Below are positions 37,940 through 46,313 of a DNA stretch of 64,000 nt, one piece after another. The stretch covers positions 1-64,000 of the forward strand of contig SSMU01000030.1 in NCBI GenBank assembly GCA_004799545.1, given 5' to 3'. The notes beneath the pieces are model-generated. The model was given only the letters and a program-made list of their open reading frames with translations. It did no database searches and was not told the origin of the DNA. This stretch comes from Phenylobacterium sp. (GTDB lineage Bacteria > Pseudomonadota > Alphaproteobacteria > Caulobacterales > Caulobacteraceae). Position numbers and translations under genes: made by a program. The first letter of the stretch is position 1, and each line of letters opens with the position of its first letter.

Positions 37940-37982
37940 CGTGCCGCTCGACGAACATGAAATCCCAAACGGAGGCGCTCCC

Positions 37983-38843
37983 ATGGTCACTCTCACCCGC
38001 GCGGAAGGCACCTGGGTCGGCGATCTCGACCTGACGCGGCGCTCCATAGCCCTGGCCCTGGCCGGCGGCTACGCGGTGGCGGCCTACTCGGCCGAGGCCG
38101 ACCCGATCCACACCGACGAGACCGGCCTGGTGGCGGGCCCCGTGGAGATCCAGAGCACCGACCGGAAGATCCCCGGCTACCTGGCGAGGCCCGCCGCGCC
38201 CGGCAAACATGCAGTGGTGTTCGTCAATTCCGAGGTGTTCGGCGTCCACGAATGGGTCAAGGACATCTGCCGCCGGCTCGCCAAGGCGGGCTACGTGGCG
38301 CTCGCCCCCGACCTTTTCGTCCGCGCCGGCGATCCCTCGAAGACCACCGACATGAAGGTGGTCATGGACATCGTGAAGGCCCAGCCCGAGCCGCAGGTGC
38401 TCGGCGACACCGCCGCGGCCCTGAAATTCCTCAGGGCCCAGCCCTACACGGACATGAGACGGCTGGGCGCCACCGGCTTCTGCTGGGGCGGCGGCGCCAC
38501 CTGGCGCGATTGCGAGACCTTCCCGGAATTCAAGGCCGGCGTCGCCTGGTACGGCCCGCTGAAGGCCGGCCCCTATCCGCGCACCCCGCCGCTCGACGCG
38601 GTGAAGGACCTCAAGGCGCCCGTGCTCGGCCTCTATGGCGGCCAGGACAAGGGCATCCCCGCGGCCGATATCGAGGCCATGCGCGAGGCCGCCAAGGCCG
38701 CCGGGAAATCGGTGGAGATCGTCGTCTACCCCGACGCCCAGCACGGCTTCCTGGCCGACTACCGCCCCTCCTACAACGCCGCGGCGGGCGAGGACGGCTG
38801 GAAGAAGATGCTCGCCTTCTTCGCCGCCCATGGCGTGAGGTAG
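37983..38843 (+). CDS. Dienelactone hydrolase family protein, Tat-exported
   Basis: The start at 37983 (MVTLTRAEGTWVGDLDLTRR) follows GGAGG by 8 bases. The 286-residue alpha/beta hydrolase has an internal twin-arginine signal (TRRSIALALAGGYAVAAYS, Arg19-Arg20), as in the YghX-like DLH subgroup. The catalytic Cys167 is in GFCWGGGA, Asp in YGGQDKGIP and His in PDAQHGFLADYRPSYN. The C-terminal DYRPSY loop is typical. It probably hydrolyses small lactones or esters in the periplasm; the substrate is not identifiable. It is 35 bases upstream of a membrane protein gene. Confidence 0.9.
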   Translation: MVTLTRAEGTWVGDLDLTRRSIALALAGGYAVAAYSAEADPIHTDETGLVAGPVEIQSTDRKIPGYLARPAAPGKHAVVFVNSEVFGVHEWVKDICRRLAKAGYVALAPDLFVRAGDPSKTTDMKVVMDIVKAQPEPQVLGDTAAALKFLRAQPYTDMRRLGATGFCWGGGATWRDCETFPEFKAGVAWYGPLKAGPYPRTPPLDAVKDLKAPVLGLYGGQDKGIPAADIEAMREAAKAAGKSVEIVVYPDAQHGFLADYRPSYNAAAGEDGWKKMLAFFAAHGVR

Positions 38844-38878
38844 TCGACCTCCCCCAGGCCGGGCGCTAGGACGCGGCG

Positions 38879-40486
38879 ATGACCGATGCTGCGCAGCCCG
38901 GCCCGCGGCCACGACTTGCCGCTCTGGCCGTCGCCCTGGCGGGATGCGCCCTGCTGGCCGCGGGGCTGTGGGTGTCGCTGCACTATTGCCTCGCCGCCTG
39001 GAAGGCCGAGTCCGACATCTTCGTCACCGTCGAGCTGTGGCGCGGCGTCAGCGAGCACGGCCTGGGGTTCGTCCGGTCCTGGGGCTACACCGAGGACAAC
39101 TGGCTGTTCTCCCTCGTGCCGCTGACCTCGCTGATCTACGCGGTCTTCGACGCTTCCCCGCGGGTCGCGGTCCTCACGGGCTGGCTGGTCTTCCTGGCCT
39201 CCGTGGGCCTGACAGGCGGCCTCGCCGCGCGGCTGTCCGGATGGCGCACGGGCCTGATCACCGCCGGCGTGCTCTTGTTCGCGCCCTACTACGCCCTGGG
39301 GCCGATCGGCTTCCTCGGCTACCCGATCAGCCACAACCTCTCCATGGCCTGGGGCCTCTTGGCCCTGTTCCTGGCGCTTTGGGGGATCGAGCGGCGCGCC
39401 TACGGGCCGTGCGTCGCGGCGGCCCTCGCGGTGTTCATCGACACGGTCTCCGACCCCTGGGCCGGCGCGGCGATCGCCGGCCCGCTGGTGCTGGCCAGCG
39501 CAGCCCTTGCGATCCTCAACCGGCGGAGCCGGCTCGGCGGCTGCGCCCTGGCGCTCTGCCTGACCACCGCCGCCGCCCTCTGGGCCGCCTACAAGCACCC
39601 CTTCGGCACGCTCCGCTTCCTGCCGCGGGGCCATCTGCAGCTGGGCGGCCTGCACCCAGCGCTCGACAATCTGCGCTACGGCGCGCGCGCGCTCGAAGTG
39701 ATGTTCAACATCGCGCCCGGCGGAAACCTCGAGGCGCCGGCCGTGCAGGCGATCTCGCTCGCGGCGCTGGCGGTCATCCTGGCCGCAGCCGGCGGGCTCA
39801 CCCTCTGGAGCCTGCGCCGCGCGACGCCCGGCCGCCAGCTGATCGGCGGGGTGGCGATCCTGTCGATCGGGGCGGTGGCGGCGCTCTATGTGGCGGGGCC
39901 GGCCAACACCGGCCTCTACGTCGGGCGTTTCTTTCCCAACCTCTATTTCCTCGGGGCCCTGCTGGTCGCCATGATGGCGGGTGCGGGATGGCGCGCCTGG
40001 CCCTGGCCGGCGAAGGCCGCCATCGCCGCCTACGCCGCCCTCTTCGTCCTGGCCGGCGCCTTGAGCGGCCCGCGCTATTGGACCACGCCGCTGGAAACCT
40101 CCGAGCCCGCGGAGAAGGTGGCGCTTGGCGGCTTCCTGCAGGCGCACCAGCTCACCTACGGCTACGGCCCCTACTGGGGCTCCGGCGGGCTCGCCATGCG
40201 CAGCCTCACCCACGGGGCCGTGACCATCCGCCCGGTGGTCATCGCCAACGGCCGCGTGGCGCGGCGGCCCATCGAGACCTCGCGCCTGTGGTTCACGCCG
40301 CAGGCCGAACCGCCGGACGGCCGCCCGTTCCTGGTGGTCCGCGCCGAACCTCCGGAATTCCCCTCGCTCGAGGCCGGCGAGACCGCCGCCCGCCAGCAGT
40401 TCGGCGAGGCCGCCGAGCGCTGGGTCTACGGCGACAGCGTGATCCTGGTCTGGCGACGGCCGCTCGCGCCGCTGATCGACCCCTAG
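38879..40486 (+). CDS. Multi-pass membrane protein of unknown function
   Basis: A 535-residue protein with roughly ten to eleven hydrophobic segments between residues 12 and 400, followed by a soluble C-terminal domain of about 130 residues (from GPRYWTTPLETSEPAEKVAL to the end). The topology, with an acidic loop after the first span (WKAESDIFVTVELWRGVSEH), resembles GT-C type glycosyltransferases or lipid-linked sugar enzymes, but no defining motif is visible. It is likely co-transcribed with the hydrolase upstream. Function unknown. Confidence 0.75.
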   Translation: MTDAAQPGPRPRLAALAVALAGCALLAAGLWVSLHYCLAAWKAESDIFVTVELWRGVSEHGLGFVRSWGYTEDNWLFSLVPLTSLIYAVFDASPRVAVLTGWLVFLASVGLTGGLAARLSGWRTGLITAGVLLFAPYYALGPIGFLGYPISHNLSMAWGLLALFLALWGIERRAYGPCVAAALAVFIDTVSDPWAGAAIAGPLVLASAALAILNRRSRLGGCALALCLTTAAALWAAYKHPFGTLRFLPRGHLQLGGLHPALDNLRYGARALEVMFNIAPGGNLEAPAVQAISLAALAVILAAAGGLTLWSLRRATPGRQLIGGVAILSIGAVAALYVAGPANTGLYVGRFFPNLYFLGALLVAMMAGAGWRAWPWPAKAAIAAYAALFVLAGALSGPRYWTTPLETSEPAEKVALGGFLQAHQLTYGYGPYWGSGGLAMRSLTHGAVTIRPVVIANGRVARRPIETSRLWFTPQAEPPDGRPFLVVRAEPPEFPSLEAGETAARQQFGEAAERWVYGDSVILVWRRPLAPLIDP

Positions 40487-40505
40487 GGGCGGGCCCGACC
40501 GCGCC

Positions 40506-40919
40506 TTAGTGCGGCGGCTCGTCCGGGGACGGCGTGGCGGGCGCGGAGGTGTCGGCGGGCGCGGTGGGCAAGGTGTTGGTCGCGCCGGCGGCGGGCTTGG
40601 TGGCGTCGGCGGTCTTCACGGCCGGGGTGGCGTTGGCGGCGCTATCGGCGCTGTCGTCCGAATCGTCGCTGTCGTCGGTGTTGCTGGCCGCCTTCTCGAC
40701 GGGCTTCGGCGGCGCCTCGATGCGGTCCTGGGTGATCGGCGTGGCGTCGGCGGCGTTGATCGCCGTCGCCCCGAACGCCGAGGTCTCGCCGGCCCGCTGG
40801 CCCGGCATCCGCCCCCGCTCCGGCGCATTGATCACGCCCATGGCGAAGGAGCCCGCCGCGCCCAAGGCGAGGAGGGCGGCGACCGCCTGCAGCAGGGGAC
40901 GGGGCATGGTCCAGGTCAT
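40506..40919 (-). CDS. Hypothetical membrane-anchored protein with disordered tail
   Basis: The start is placed at the ATG at 40919 (MTWTMPRPLLQAVAALLALG); the frame extends 20 codons further, but with no better start. The 137-residue protein has one N-terminal hydrophobic helix (about 8-28) that could be a signal anchor. A low-complexity tail rich in Ala, Thr, Pro and Asp follows, including SNTDDSDDSDDSADSAANA. No domain is recognisable. It is divergent from ftsK across a 139-bp gap. Periplasmic, possibly wall-associated. Confidence 0.6.
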   Translation of the reverse strand: MTWTMPRPLLQAVAALLALGAAGSFAMGVINAPERGRMPGQRAGETSAFGATAINAADATPITQDRIEAPPKPVEKAASNTDDSDDSDDSADSAANATPAVKTADATKPAAGATNTLPTAPADTSAPATPSPDEPPH

Positions 40920-40999
40920 CGGCGGCGACCCTAGTCCGGCGGCCGGGGGATCGGAAGGGTGAAGCCGCGATCCCGTCAATCAAAGTCGGGGCGATCAAA

Positions 41000-41015
41000 G
41001 TAAACGGCCGTTAAC
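41000..41015. promoter_or_regulatory. Near-perfect 16-bp palindrome in the ftsK upstream region
   Basis: GTAAACGGCCGTTAAC is a palindrome with one mismatched pair (GTTAAC expected on the left). It lies 44-59 bases before the ftsK ATG, in the region shared with the divergent hypothetical gene. It could be an operator for a cell-cycle regulator, but I cannot name one. The TTAAC half resembles part of a CtrA site but lacks the second TTAA at the right spacing. Confidence 0.35.
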
Positions 41016-41058
41016 GCCTATCCGCCAAACCAGGGGGAGATCAGCTTCGGAGCAGGGC

Positions 41059-43389
41059 ATGGCGCGCACGGCGCGGAAGACCGGCATGGCGTGGGCGATG
41101 GGCGTCGCGGGCCTGGCCTGGTCGCATCCCCAGACCGCGCGGCTGCGGGGCGGGATCGTCGCCGCCACCGGGGTGGCGCTAGCGGCCGCCTTCGCCACCT
41201 ACAATCCGGCCGACCCCAGCTTCAACGCCGCGGGCCCCGGGCGGCCCGGCAATGCGCTGGGCCTGCCGGGCGCCGCGCTCGCCGACCTGGGCGTCCAGTC
41301 GCTGGGCCTCGCCTGCGCCTTCGTGGCCCTGGCCATGGTGGTCCTCGGCCTGGCGCGGGTGACCGCCGCCGAGCCGGACCAGACCCGCGGCGCGATCCGC
41401 CTGCGCGCCCTGGTGGGCCTGCTGGGCGTGCTGACGCTGGCCGGCGCCCTGGCCTTCCCGCCGCCACCCGCCGCCTGGCCGCTGGCCAAGGGCCTGGGCG
41501 GTCTCTGGGGTGACGCCCTGCTGGCCGGGGTCGCCCAATTGCTGCGCCTGGCCCATGCGCCCATGCCACGTGGGATCGGCGCGGGCGTGCTGGCCCTGGT
41601 CGGCGCCGCGTCCCTCGGCTGGAGCCTCGGCCTGCGCCGGCTCGACGTCGCGGCGATCTTCGAGTGGCTGCGCGAGCATCTGACGCCCAAGGCCCGCGTC
41701 GCCCTGCCGGAGCCGTCCGCCCGGGTCGCGCGCCGCGCCGCCCGCGCCGCCGGCATCCCGGACGCCGCCCTCGATCCCGCGGAGCCCCTCGTCGACGTCG
41801 GCCCGCTCAAGGTCAAGGCCCCCAAGGTCCCGCCCAAGGAGAGCGCCCGCGAGCAGCGGGAGGCCCAGTCCACCTTCGAGTTCGTGCGGCCCGGCGGCTT
41901 CCGCCTGCCCGAGCTCTCCATGCTGGCCAAGCCCAAGCCCCGCGCCGCCCAGTTCGACGAAGGCTCCCTGCGCCAGAACGCCCAGCTCCTGGAGAGCGTG
42001 CTGGCCGAGTTCGGCGTCCGCGGCCAGGTGGACCAGATCCGCCCCGGCCCGGTGGTCACCCTCTACGAGCTGGTCCCCGCCGCCGGCGTGAAGTCGGCCC
42101 GGGTGGTGGCGCTCTCCGACGACATCGCCCGCTCGATGAGCGTCGCCGCCTGCCGCGTCTCGGTGGTGCCGGGCCGCAACGCCATCGGCATCGAGCTGCC
42201 CAACCAGAAGCGCGAGACCGTCTATCTGCGCGACCTGCTGGCCGCCCAGGAATATGAGCGCGGCGGCCAGTCGCTGCCAGTGGCGCTGGGCGAGACGATC
42301 GGCGGCGAGCCCTACATCGCCGACCTCGCCAAGATGCCCCACCTGCTGATCGCCGGCACCACCGGCTCGGGCAAGTCGGTGGGCGTCAACGCCATGATCC
42401 TGTCGATCCTCTACCGGCTGACGCCGGAGCAGTGCCGGCTGATCATGATCGACCCGAAGATGCTCGAGCTGTCGGTCTACGACGGCATCCCGCACCTGCT
42501 GACCCCGGTGGTCACCGATCCTAAGAAGGCGATCGTGGCGCTGAAGTGGACCGTCCGCGAGATGGAGGACCGCTACCGCCGGATGTCGAAGATCGGGGTG
42601 CGCAACGTCGCCTCCTACAACGAGCGCGCCGCGGAGGCCTCGGCCAAGGGCGAGCATTTCGAGCGGACCGTCCAGACCGGGTTCGACGACGCCGGCCGCC
42701 CGATCTTCGAGTCCGAGAAGATATCGCCCGAGGCCATGCCATACCTCGTCGTCATCATCGACGAGGTCGCCGACCTGATGATGGTCGCCGGCAAGGACAT
42801 CGAAGGCGCCGTCCAGCGGCTGGCGCAGATGGCCCGGGCCGCCGGCATCCACCTGATCATGGCCACCCAGCGCCCGTCGGTGGACGTGATCACCGGCACC
42901 ATCAAGGCCAACTTCCCGACCCGGATCTCCTTCCAGGTCACGTCGAAGATCGATTCCCGCACCATCCTGGGCGAGCAGGGCGCCGAGCAGCTGCTGGGCC
43001 AGGGCGACATGCTCTACATGGCCGGCGGCGGCCGCATCACCCGCCTGCACGGCCCCTTCGTCTCCGACGGCGAGGTGGAGGCGGTGGCCAAGTTCCTGCG
43101 CGAGCAGGGCCAGCCGCAATACCTTGAGGAGGTCACCGCCGGCGGCGACGAGGACGGCGAGACCGGCGATCTCGGCTTCGGCGGCGACGGCGAGGGCAAC
43201 GATCTCTACGACCGCGCGGTGGCCGTGGTCACCCGCGACGGCAAGGCCTCCACCAGCTACATCCAGCGCCGGCTGCAGATCGGCTACAACCGCGCCGCCT
43301 CGCTGATGGAGCGCATGGAGCAGGAAGGCGTCGTCGGCGCCGCCAACCACGCCGGCAAGCGCGAAATCCTGGTCAGCGCCGCGCCCTAG
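41059..43389 (+). CDS. ftsK: DNA translocase FtsK
   Basis: A 776-residue divisome DNA pump. Four membrane spans lie in the first 190 residues ([53 protein letters not shown]). A linker of about 70 residues is much shorter than in E. coli FtsK. The motor domain has Walker A GTTGSGKS at 433-440, Walker [20 protein letters not shown] and the sensor [20 protein letters not shown]-terminal gamma winged helix (about 710-776, [20 protein letters not shown]) reads KOPS. GGAG precedes the ATG by 8 bases. Confidence 0.97.
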   Translation: MARTARKTGMAWAMGVAGLAWSHPQTARLRGGIVAATGVALAAAFATYNPADPSFNAAGPGRPGNALGLPGAALADLGVQSLGLACAFVALAMVVLGLARVTAAEPDQTRGAIRLRALVGLLGVLTLAGALAFPPPPAAWPLAKGLGGLWGDALLAGVAQLLRLAHAPMPRGIGAGVLALVGAASLGWSLGLRRLDVAAIFEWLREHLTPKARVALPEPSARVARRAARAAGIPDAALDPAEPLVDVGPLKVKAPKVPPKESAREQREAQSTFEFVRPGGFRLPELSMLAKPKPRAAQFDEGSLRQNAQLLESVLAEFGVRGQVDQIRPGPVVTLYELVPAAGVKSARVVALSDDIARSMSVAACRVSVVPGRNAIGIELPNQKRETVYLRDLLAAQEYERGGQSLPVALGETIGGEPYIADLAKMPHLLIAGTTGSGKSVGVNAMILSILYRLTPEQCRLIMIDPKMLELSVYDGIPHLLTPVVTDPKKAIVALKWTVREMEDRYRRMSKIGVRNVASYNERAAEASAKGEHFERTVQTGFDDAGRPIFESEKISPEAMPYLVVIIDEVADLMMVAGKDIEGAVQRLAQMARAAGIHLIMATQRPSVDVITGTIKANFPTRISFQVTSKIDSRTILGEQGAEQLLGQGDMLYMAGGGRITRLHGPFVSDGEVEAVAKFLREQGQPQYLEEVTAGGDEDGETGDLGFGGDGEGNDLYDRAVAVVTRDGKASTSYIQRRLQIGYNRAASLMERMEQEGVVGAANHAGKREILVSAAP

Positions 43390-43634
43390 CTCCGCCGCCG
43401 TCCGCCCGGCTTGTGGCCCTTGGTCATCGGGTCGGGCTTCTTCGGCAGCGGCGAACCCTCGGTGGAATAACTCTCCTGGCTGGTTCCGAGACCCATGGCG
43501 CCTGGCCGCTGCTCGCGCAACTTGGAGTCTCCGCTCTCCAGCCGCCCCAGCGCCTCGCGCAGCAGGCCCGCGGTCTCCAGATCGCCGGCGGCCTCCGCCT
43601 CGACGATGCGCGCTCTTAGATCCTCGATCATCAT
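43386..43634 (-). CDS. Small hypothetical protein with UVR-like helix
   Basis: An 82-residue protein. Residues 3-35 ([20 protein letters not shown], then [12 protein letters not shown]) form a helical hairpin like the UVR motif of UvrB/UvrC. The rest is a basic, Gly/Pro/Lys-rich tail ending [12 protein letters not shown] perfect GGAGG precedes the ATG by 4 bases, which supports expression. It overlaps the ftsK stop by 4 bases on the opposite strand. A nucleic-acid or protein-binding accessory role is possible. Confidence 0.6.
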   Translation of the reverse strand: MMIEDLRARIVEAEAAGDLETAGLLREALGRLESGDSKLREQRPGAMGLGTSQESYSTEGSPLPKKPDPMTKGHKPGGRRRS

Positions 43635-43726
43635 GCCTCCAGGAACGGCGGCGGAAGCTTCGGCGTTGCGCCAGGCCCCGCCGCACGCCCTATTGCCGCC
43701 GCCTGCGCATCGTACCGGAACGCCCG

Positions 43727-44362
43727 ATGTCCCTCACCCGCCGCACCGCCGTCCTCGCCCTCGGCCTCGCCGCCCTGGCCCCCGCCGCCGTCGCGCAAAG
43801 CCCGCTCAGCCCGGACGACCAGGCCCTGGTCGCCAAGGCCACGGCCTATCTGCAGGGTCTCGACGAGGCCAAGGGCCGGTTCGTGCAGGTCGACCAGCGC
43901 GGCCAGACCACCGAGGGCGCCTTCTACCTGCAGCGTCCGGGCAAGGCGCGCTTCGAATACGACCTGCCGTCGGGTCTGGTGGTGGTGTCCGACGGCGCCG
44001 CGGTCACCGTCGCCGACAACCGACTGAAGACCTTCGAGCGGTTCCCCCTGGGGGCCACGCCCCTGTCGCTGTTCCTGGCCAAGACCATCCGGCTCGACAA
44101 GGGCGTGGTGGTCACCGCCATCGACCGCCAGCCGGGCGGCTTCACCCTCGTGGCCCGCGACGGCCACCGGAAGAACGCCGGCCAGCTGGCGCTGGCCTTC
44201 ACCGAGACGCCGATACAGCTGGTCAGCTGGGCGGCCACCGACGCGCAAGGCCGCACCACCCGCGTGCGCCTGATCGGCCTGGCCCGCACCTCGGGCCTGG
44301 ACAGGGCGCTGTTCACGCCCCAGGACCCCCGCCGGGCTCCGTCTGCGCACGCACCGATGTGA
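43727..44362 (+). CDS. lolA: Outer-membrane lipoprotein carrier protein LolA
   Basis: A 211-residue periplasmic chaperone that takes lipoproteins from LolCDE to the outer membrane. The signal peptide is MSLTRRTAVLALGLAALAPA, cleaved near residue 23 (AVAQ). The mature protein has the LolA pattern AYLQGLDEAKGRFVQVDQRG, GAFYLQRPGKARFEYDLPSG and VVVSDGAAVTVADN. The C-terminal extension after residue 190 is disordered (QDPRRAPSAHAPM). It is the gene preceding the small-RNA locus. Confidence 0.92.
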   Translation: MSLTRRTAVLALGLAALAPAAVAQSPLSPDDQALVAKATAYLQGLDEAKGRFVQVDQRGQTTEGAFYLQRPGKARFEYDLPSGLVVVSDGAAVTVADNRLKTFERFPLGATPLSLFLAKTIRLDKGVVVTAIDRQPGGFTLVARDGHRKNAGQLALAFTETPIQLVSWAATDAQGRTTRVRLIGLARTSGLDRALFTPQDPRRAPSAHAPM

Positions 44363-44398
44363 TAATATCGTCACACACAAACGTTCAGCTTGTTTCTT

Positions 44399-44428
44399 TT
44401 GACTTTGCGCTGACGCTGTGGCGATAAT
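44399..44428 (+). promoter_or_regulatory. Strong sigma-70-type promoter of the small-RNA locus
   Basis: TTGACT at 44399-44404, an 18-bp spacer, then GATAAT at 44423-44428. Both hexamers are within one mismatch of consensus, remarkable in this GC-rich window. An AT-rich stretch (GTTTCTTTTGACTTTG) precedes it. The predicted transcription start is around 44432-44435. No open reading frame of note begins downstream before the terminator. Confidence 0.8.
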
Positions 44429-44434
44429 GCCACT

Positions 44435-44550
44435 ACGCCGTTTGCGCGATCGTTCGCGCGGATGGTCCGTGCCGGACCTATCCCCTCCCGGCCGCGGTAT
44501 GAGAGACAGACTAACGCCCGGGCGAAACCAACCCGCCCGGGCGTTTCTTT
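44435..44550 (+). ncRNA. Candidate small RNA (about 115 nt) between lolA and xthA
   Basis: The interval has a near-consensus promoter in front and an intrinsic terminator at its end. Inside are two compact hairpins: GCGCGA-TCGT-TCGCGC (44444-44459) and GGTCCG-TGC-CGGACC (44464-44478). A pyrimidine-rich unpaired stretch TATCCCCTCCC (44479-44489) follows. C-rich loops of this kind are the targeting element of several alphaproteobacterial small RNAs that pair with ribosome-binding sites. I cannot assign it to a named family; it lacks the conserved SRP and tmRNA motifs. Confidence 0.72.
44513..44550 (+). terminator. Intrinsic terminator of the small-RNA locus
   Basis: Perfect 12-bp stem AACGCCCGGGCG (44513-44524) with CGCCCGGGCGTT (44534-44545), a 9-nt loop, followed by TTTCTTT-like bases (44544-44550). 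It is the clearest rho-independent terminator in the window. It is separated from lolA by the promoter above, so it most plausibly ends the small RNA. Confidence 0.85.
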
Positions 44551-44565
44551 GCCCGCTTCCGGCCC

Positions 44566-44635
44566 GAGCGCGGACGCGCTCGAAATCCTGGTTTGAGCCA
44601 TTCCGAAGGGAATGGCTCGGGCGCCTCCGGCGCCC
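44566..44635. repeat. Three consecutive hairpins upstream of xthA
   Basis: GAGCGC-GGAC-GCGCTC (44566-44581), GAGCCATTCC-GAAG-GGAATGGCTC (44595-44618) and GGGCGCC-TCC-GGCGCCC (44619-44635). All three are perfect, and the last ends 12 bases before the xthA ATG. The stacked arrangement suggests a repetitive extragenic element or an mRNA leader structure for xthA. Confidence 0.65.
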
Positions 44636-44647
44636 TATGGAGGGGCG

Positions 44648-45454
44648 ATGCGGCTTCGTCTTTGCACCTGGAACGTCAATTCCGTCCGCCTGCGCCATGA
44701 GCAGGCCGCCCGCTTCGTCGCCGAGCAGGCGCCGGACATCCTGTGCCTGCAGGAGATCAAGTGCCGGGAGGGCGAGTTCCCCCGCGAGGCCTTCGTCGAG
44801 ATGGGCCTGCCGCACCTGAAGATCGCCGGCCAGAAGGGCTGGCACGGGGTGGCCATCGCCTCGCGCCTGCCGATCGAGGAGGCCGCCCCGCTCGACGTCT
44901 GCCGCGAGGGCCACGCCCGCTGCGTCGGCGGGATCATCGCCGGCGTCGAGGTGCAGAACTTCTACATCCCGGCCGGCGGCGACACGCCAGACCGCGCGCT
45001 GAACCCCAAGTTCGATCACAAGCTGGATTTCTACGAGAAGCTCACCGCCGAGTTCGCCCGGCGCGACCCCAAGGCCCCGCTGGCCATCGTCGGCGACCTC
45101 AACGTGGCCCCGTCGGAATTCGACGTCTGGAACCACAAATACATGTCGAAGATCGTCAGCCACACGCCGGTGGAGGTCGAGGCCTTCGCCGCGCTGAAGG
45201 CCTCGCTCGATTTCATCGACCTGCCGCGCGAGGCGGCGCCGGAGCCGGCCAAGCTGGCCTCCTGGTGGAGCTACCGCGCCGTCGACTTCCGCGCCTCGAA
45301 CCGCGGCCTCAGGCTCGACCACATCCTGGTGACGCCCGGCCTGCGCGACGCCGCCTTCCGTCTGGGCGCCGCCGCATCCCGCGTCCACGACGACGTGCGC
45401 GCCTGGGAACGTCCCAGCGACCACGCCCCGGTGACGGCGGACCTGGCGCTGTAG
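44648..45454 (+). CDS. xthA: Exodeoxyribonuclease III
   Basis: The start at 44648 (MRLRLCTWNVNSVRLRHEQA) follows GGAGG at good spacing; upstream in-frame codons fall in the hairpin region. The 268-residue AP endonuclease/exonuclease of base-excision repair has the metal-binding residues in TWNVNSVR and LQEIKCREGEFP, the NFYIPAGGD loop, the active site VGDLNVAP, and the terminal LDHILVTP and PSDHAPVTADL. Confidence 0.96.
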   Translation: MRLRLCTWNVNSVRLRHEQAARFVAEQAPDILCLQEIKCREGEFPREAFVEMGLPHLKIAGQKGWHGVAIASRLPIEEAAPLDVCREGHARCVGGIIAGVEVQNFYIPAGGDTPDRALNPKFDHKLDFYEKLTAEFARRDPKAPLAIVGDLNVAPSEFDVWNHKYMSKIVSHTPVEVEAFAALKASLDFIDLPREAAPEPAKLASWWSYRAVDFRASNRGLRLDHILVTPGLRDAAFRLGAAASRVHDDVRAWERPSDHAPVTADLAL

Positions 45455-45485
45455 GGGCCCCTCCAACCGCCGCGCAGCGATCCGG

Positions 45486-45530
45486 GGGACCCAAGCCGAG
45501 TTTGTGAAACCGAAGCGCCGCATGGGTCCC
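45486..45530. repeat. GGGACCCA/TGGGTCCC inverted repeat downstream of xthA
   Basis: Eight-base arms GGGACCCA (45486-45493) and TGGGTCCC (45523-45530) with a 29-nt loop, between convergent xthA and the response-regulator gene. The flanking text (CGGGGGACCCAAGCCGAG, GGCCGTGGAATGACGGC) looks like a dispersed extragenic repeat of GC-rich alphaproteobacteria. A terminator role is possible; there is no U-tract. Confidence 0.45.
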
Positions 45531-45574
45531 ACGGACCTGCCTGCGGCCGGCCGTGGAATGACGGCTGAAAAGGC

Positions 45575-46258
45575 TTAAGGCGCCAGCTTGTACCCGCCGG
45601 CCTCGGTGAGCAGCAGGCGGGCGTTGGCCGGGTCGCTCTCGATCTTCTGGCGCAGGCGGTAGACGTGGGTTTCCAGGGTGTGGGTGGTGACGCCGGCGTT
45701 GTAGCCCCAGACCTCGGCCAGCAGCTCCTCCCGGCTCACCGGCTTCTCGCCGGCCCGGTAGAGGTACTTCAGGATGTTGGTTTCCTTCTCCGTCAGCCGG
45801 ATCTTCTTCTGGCCTTCGTCGACCAGCAGCTTGGCGGCGGGGCGGAACTCGTAGGCCCCCAGGCGGAACACCGCGCCCTCGGAATGTTCGTGGCTGCGCA
45901 GCTGGGCGCGGATGCGGGCCAAGAGCACGGCGAACTTGTAGGGCTTGGTCACATAGTCGTTGGCGCCCGCCTCCAGCCCCTGGACGGTGTCCTCGTCGGC
46001 GGCCGCGGCGGTCAGCATGATGATCGGCGCCGAGACCCCGGCCCCGCGCATCTGCCGGCAGGCCTCGCGGCCGTCCATGTCGGGCAGGTCGACGTCCAGC
46101 AGGATCAGGTCGGGGCGCTCGGCCTCGGCGGCCCGCACGCCGTCGCCTCCGGTGGCCGCCTCGACGGTGGCGAAGTCCTCGGCCTGCAGCTGTTCGGCCA
46201 CCGCCCCGCGAAGGTCCGCGTCGTCATCGACGATGAGGAGGGTCTTGCGTTGAGCCAT
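45575..46258 (-). CDS. OmpR/PhoB-family response regulator
   Basis: The start at 46258 (MAQRKTLLIVDDDADLRGAV) gives 227 residues; further upstream codons are not family-like. The receiver domain has acidic residues DDDAD, phospho-acceptor Asp55 in LILLDVDLPDMDG, and Thr and Lys in LTAAAAD and VTKPYKF. The C-terminal winged helix is ETHVYRLRQKIESDPANARL. No histidine kinase gene adjoins. It is divergent from an L,D-transpeptidase gene with a gap of at most 55 bp, which makes that wall enzyme a candidate target. Confidence 0.92.
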   Translation of the reverse strand: MAQRKTLLIVDDDADLRGAVAEQLQAEDFATVEAATGGDGVRAAEAERPDLILLDVDLPDMDGREACRQMRGAGVSAPIIMLTAAAADEDTVQGLEAGANDYVTKPYKFAVLLARIRAQLRSHEHSEGAVFRLGAYEFRPAAKLLVDEGQKKIRLTEKETNILKYLYRAGEKPVSREELLAEVWGYNAGVTTHTLETHVYRLRQKIESDPANARLLLTEAGGYKLAP

Positions 46259-46313
46259 GGCTGAGACCATGCACCGTATGACAGCGGCCGGGCAAAAGGA
46301 TTTGAGGCTCACC

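Larger units (their letters stand above)
37631..37982. other. Intergenic region between divergent dnaK and dienelactone hydrolase genes (352 bp)
   Basis: This is the only gap longer than 300 bp. The left part (37631-37755) is the dnaK mRNA leader, followed by the sigma-32 promoter at 37762-37789. The right part (37790-37982) holds a weak sigma-70-like promoter for the plus-strand hydrolase and its GGAGG ribosome-binding site (about 37970). An open frame runs through the right part in phase with the hydrolase, but it lacks family similarity. I see no RNA gene or CIRCE element here. Confidence 0.7.

Noticed and set aside
41179..43686. 835-codon open frame antisense to ftsK
   Set aside because: No family similarity; composition is the complement of a strongly biased gene. 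FtsK has complete motifs on the plus strand.
46257..46313. ATG start at 46257 for the L,D-transpeptidase
   Set aside because: It would overlap the divergent regulator start codon and has no ribosome-binding site; the GTG at 46314 has one. The longer form cannot be fully excluded.
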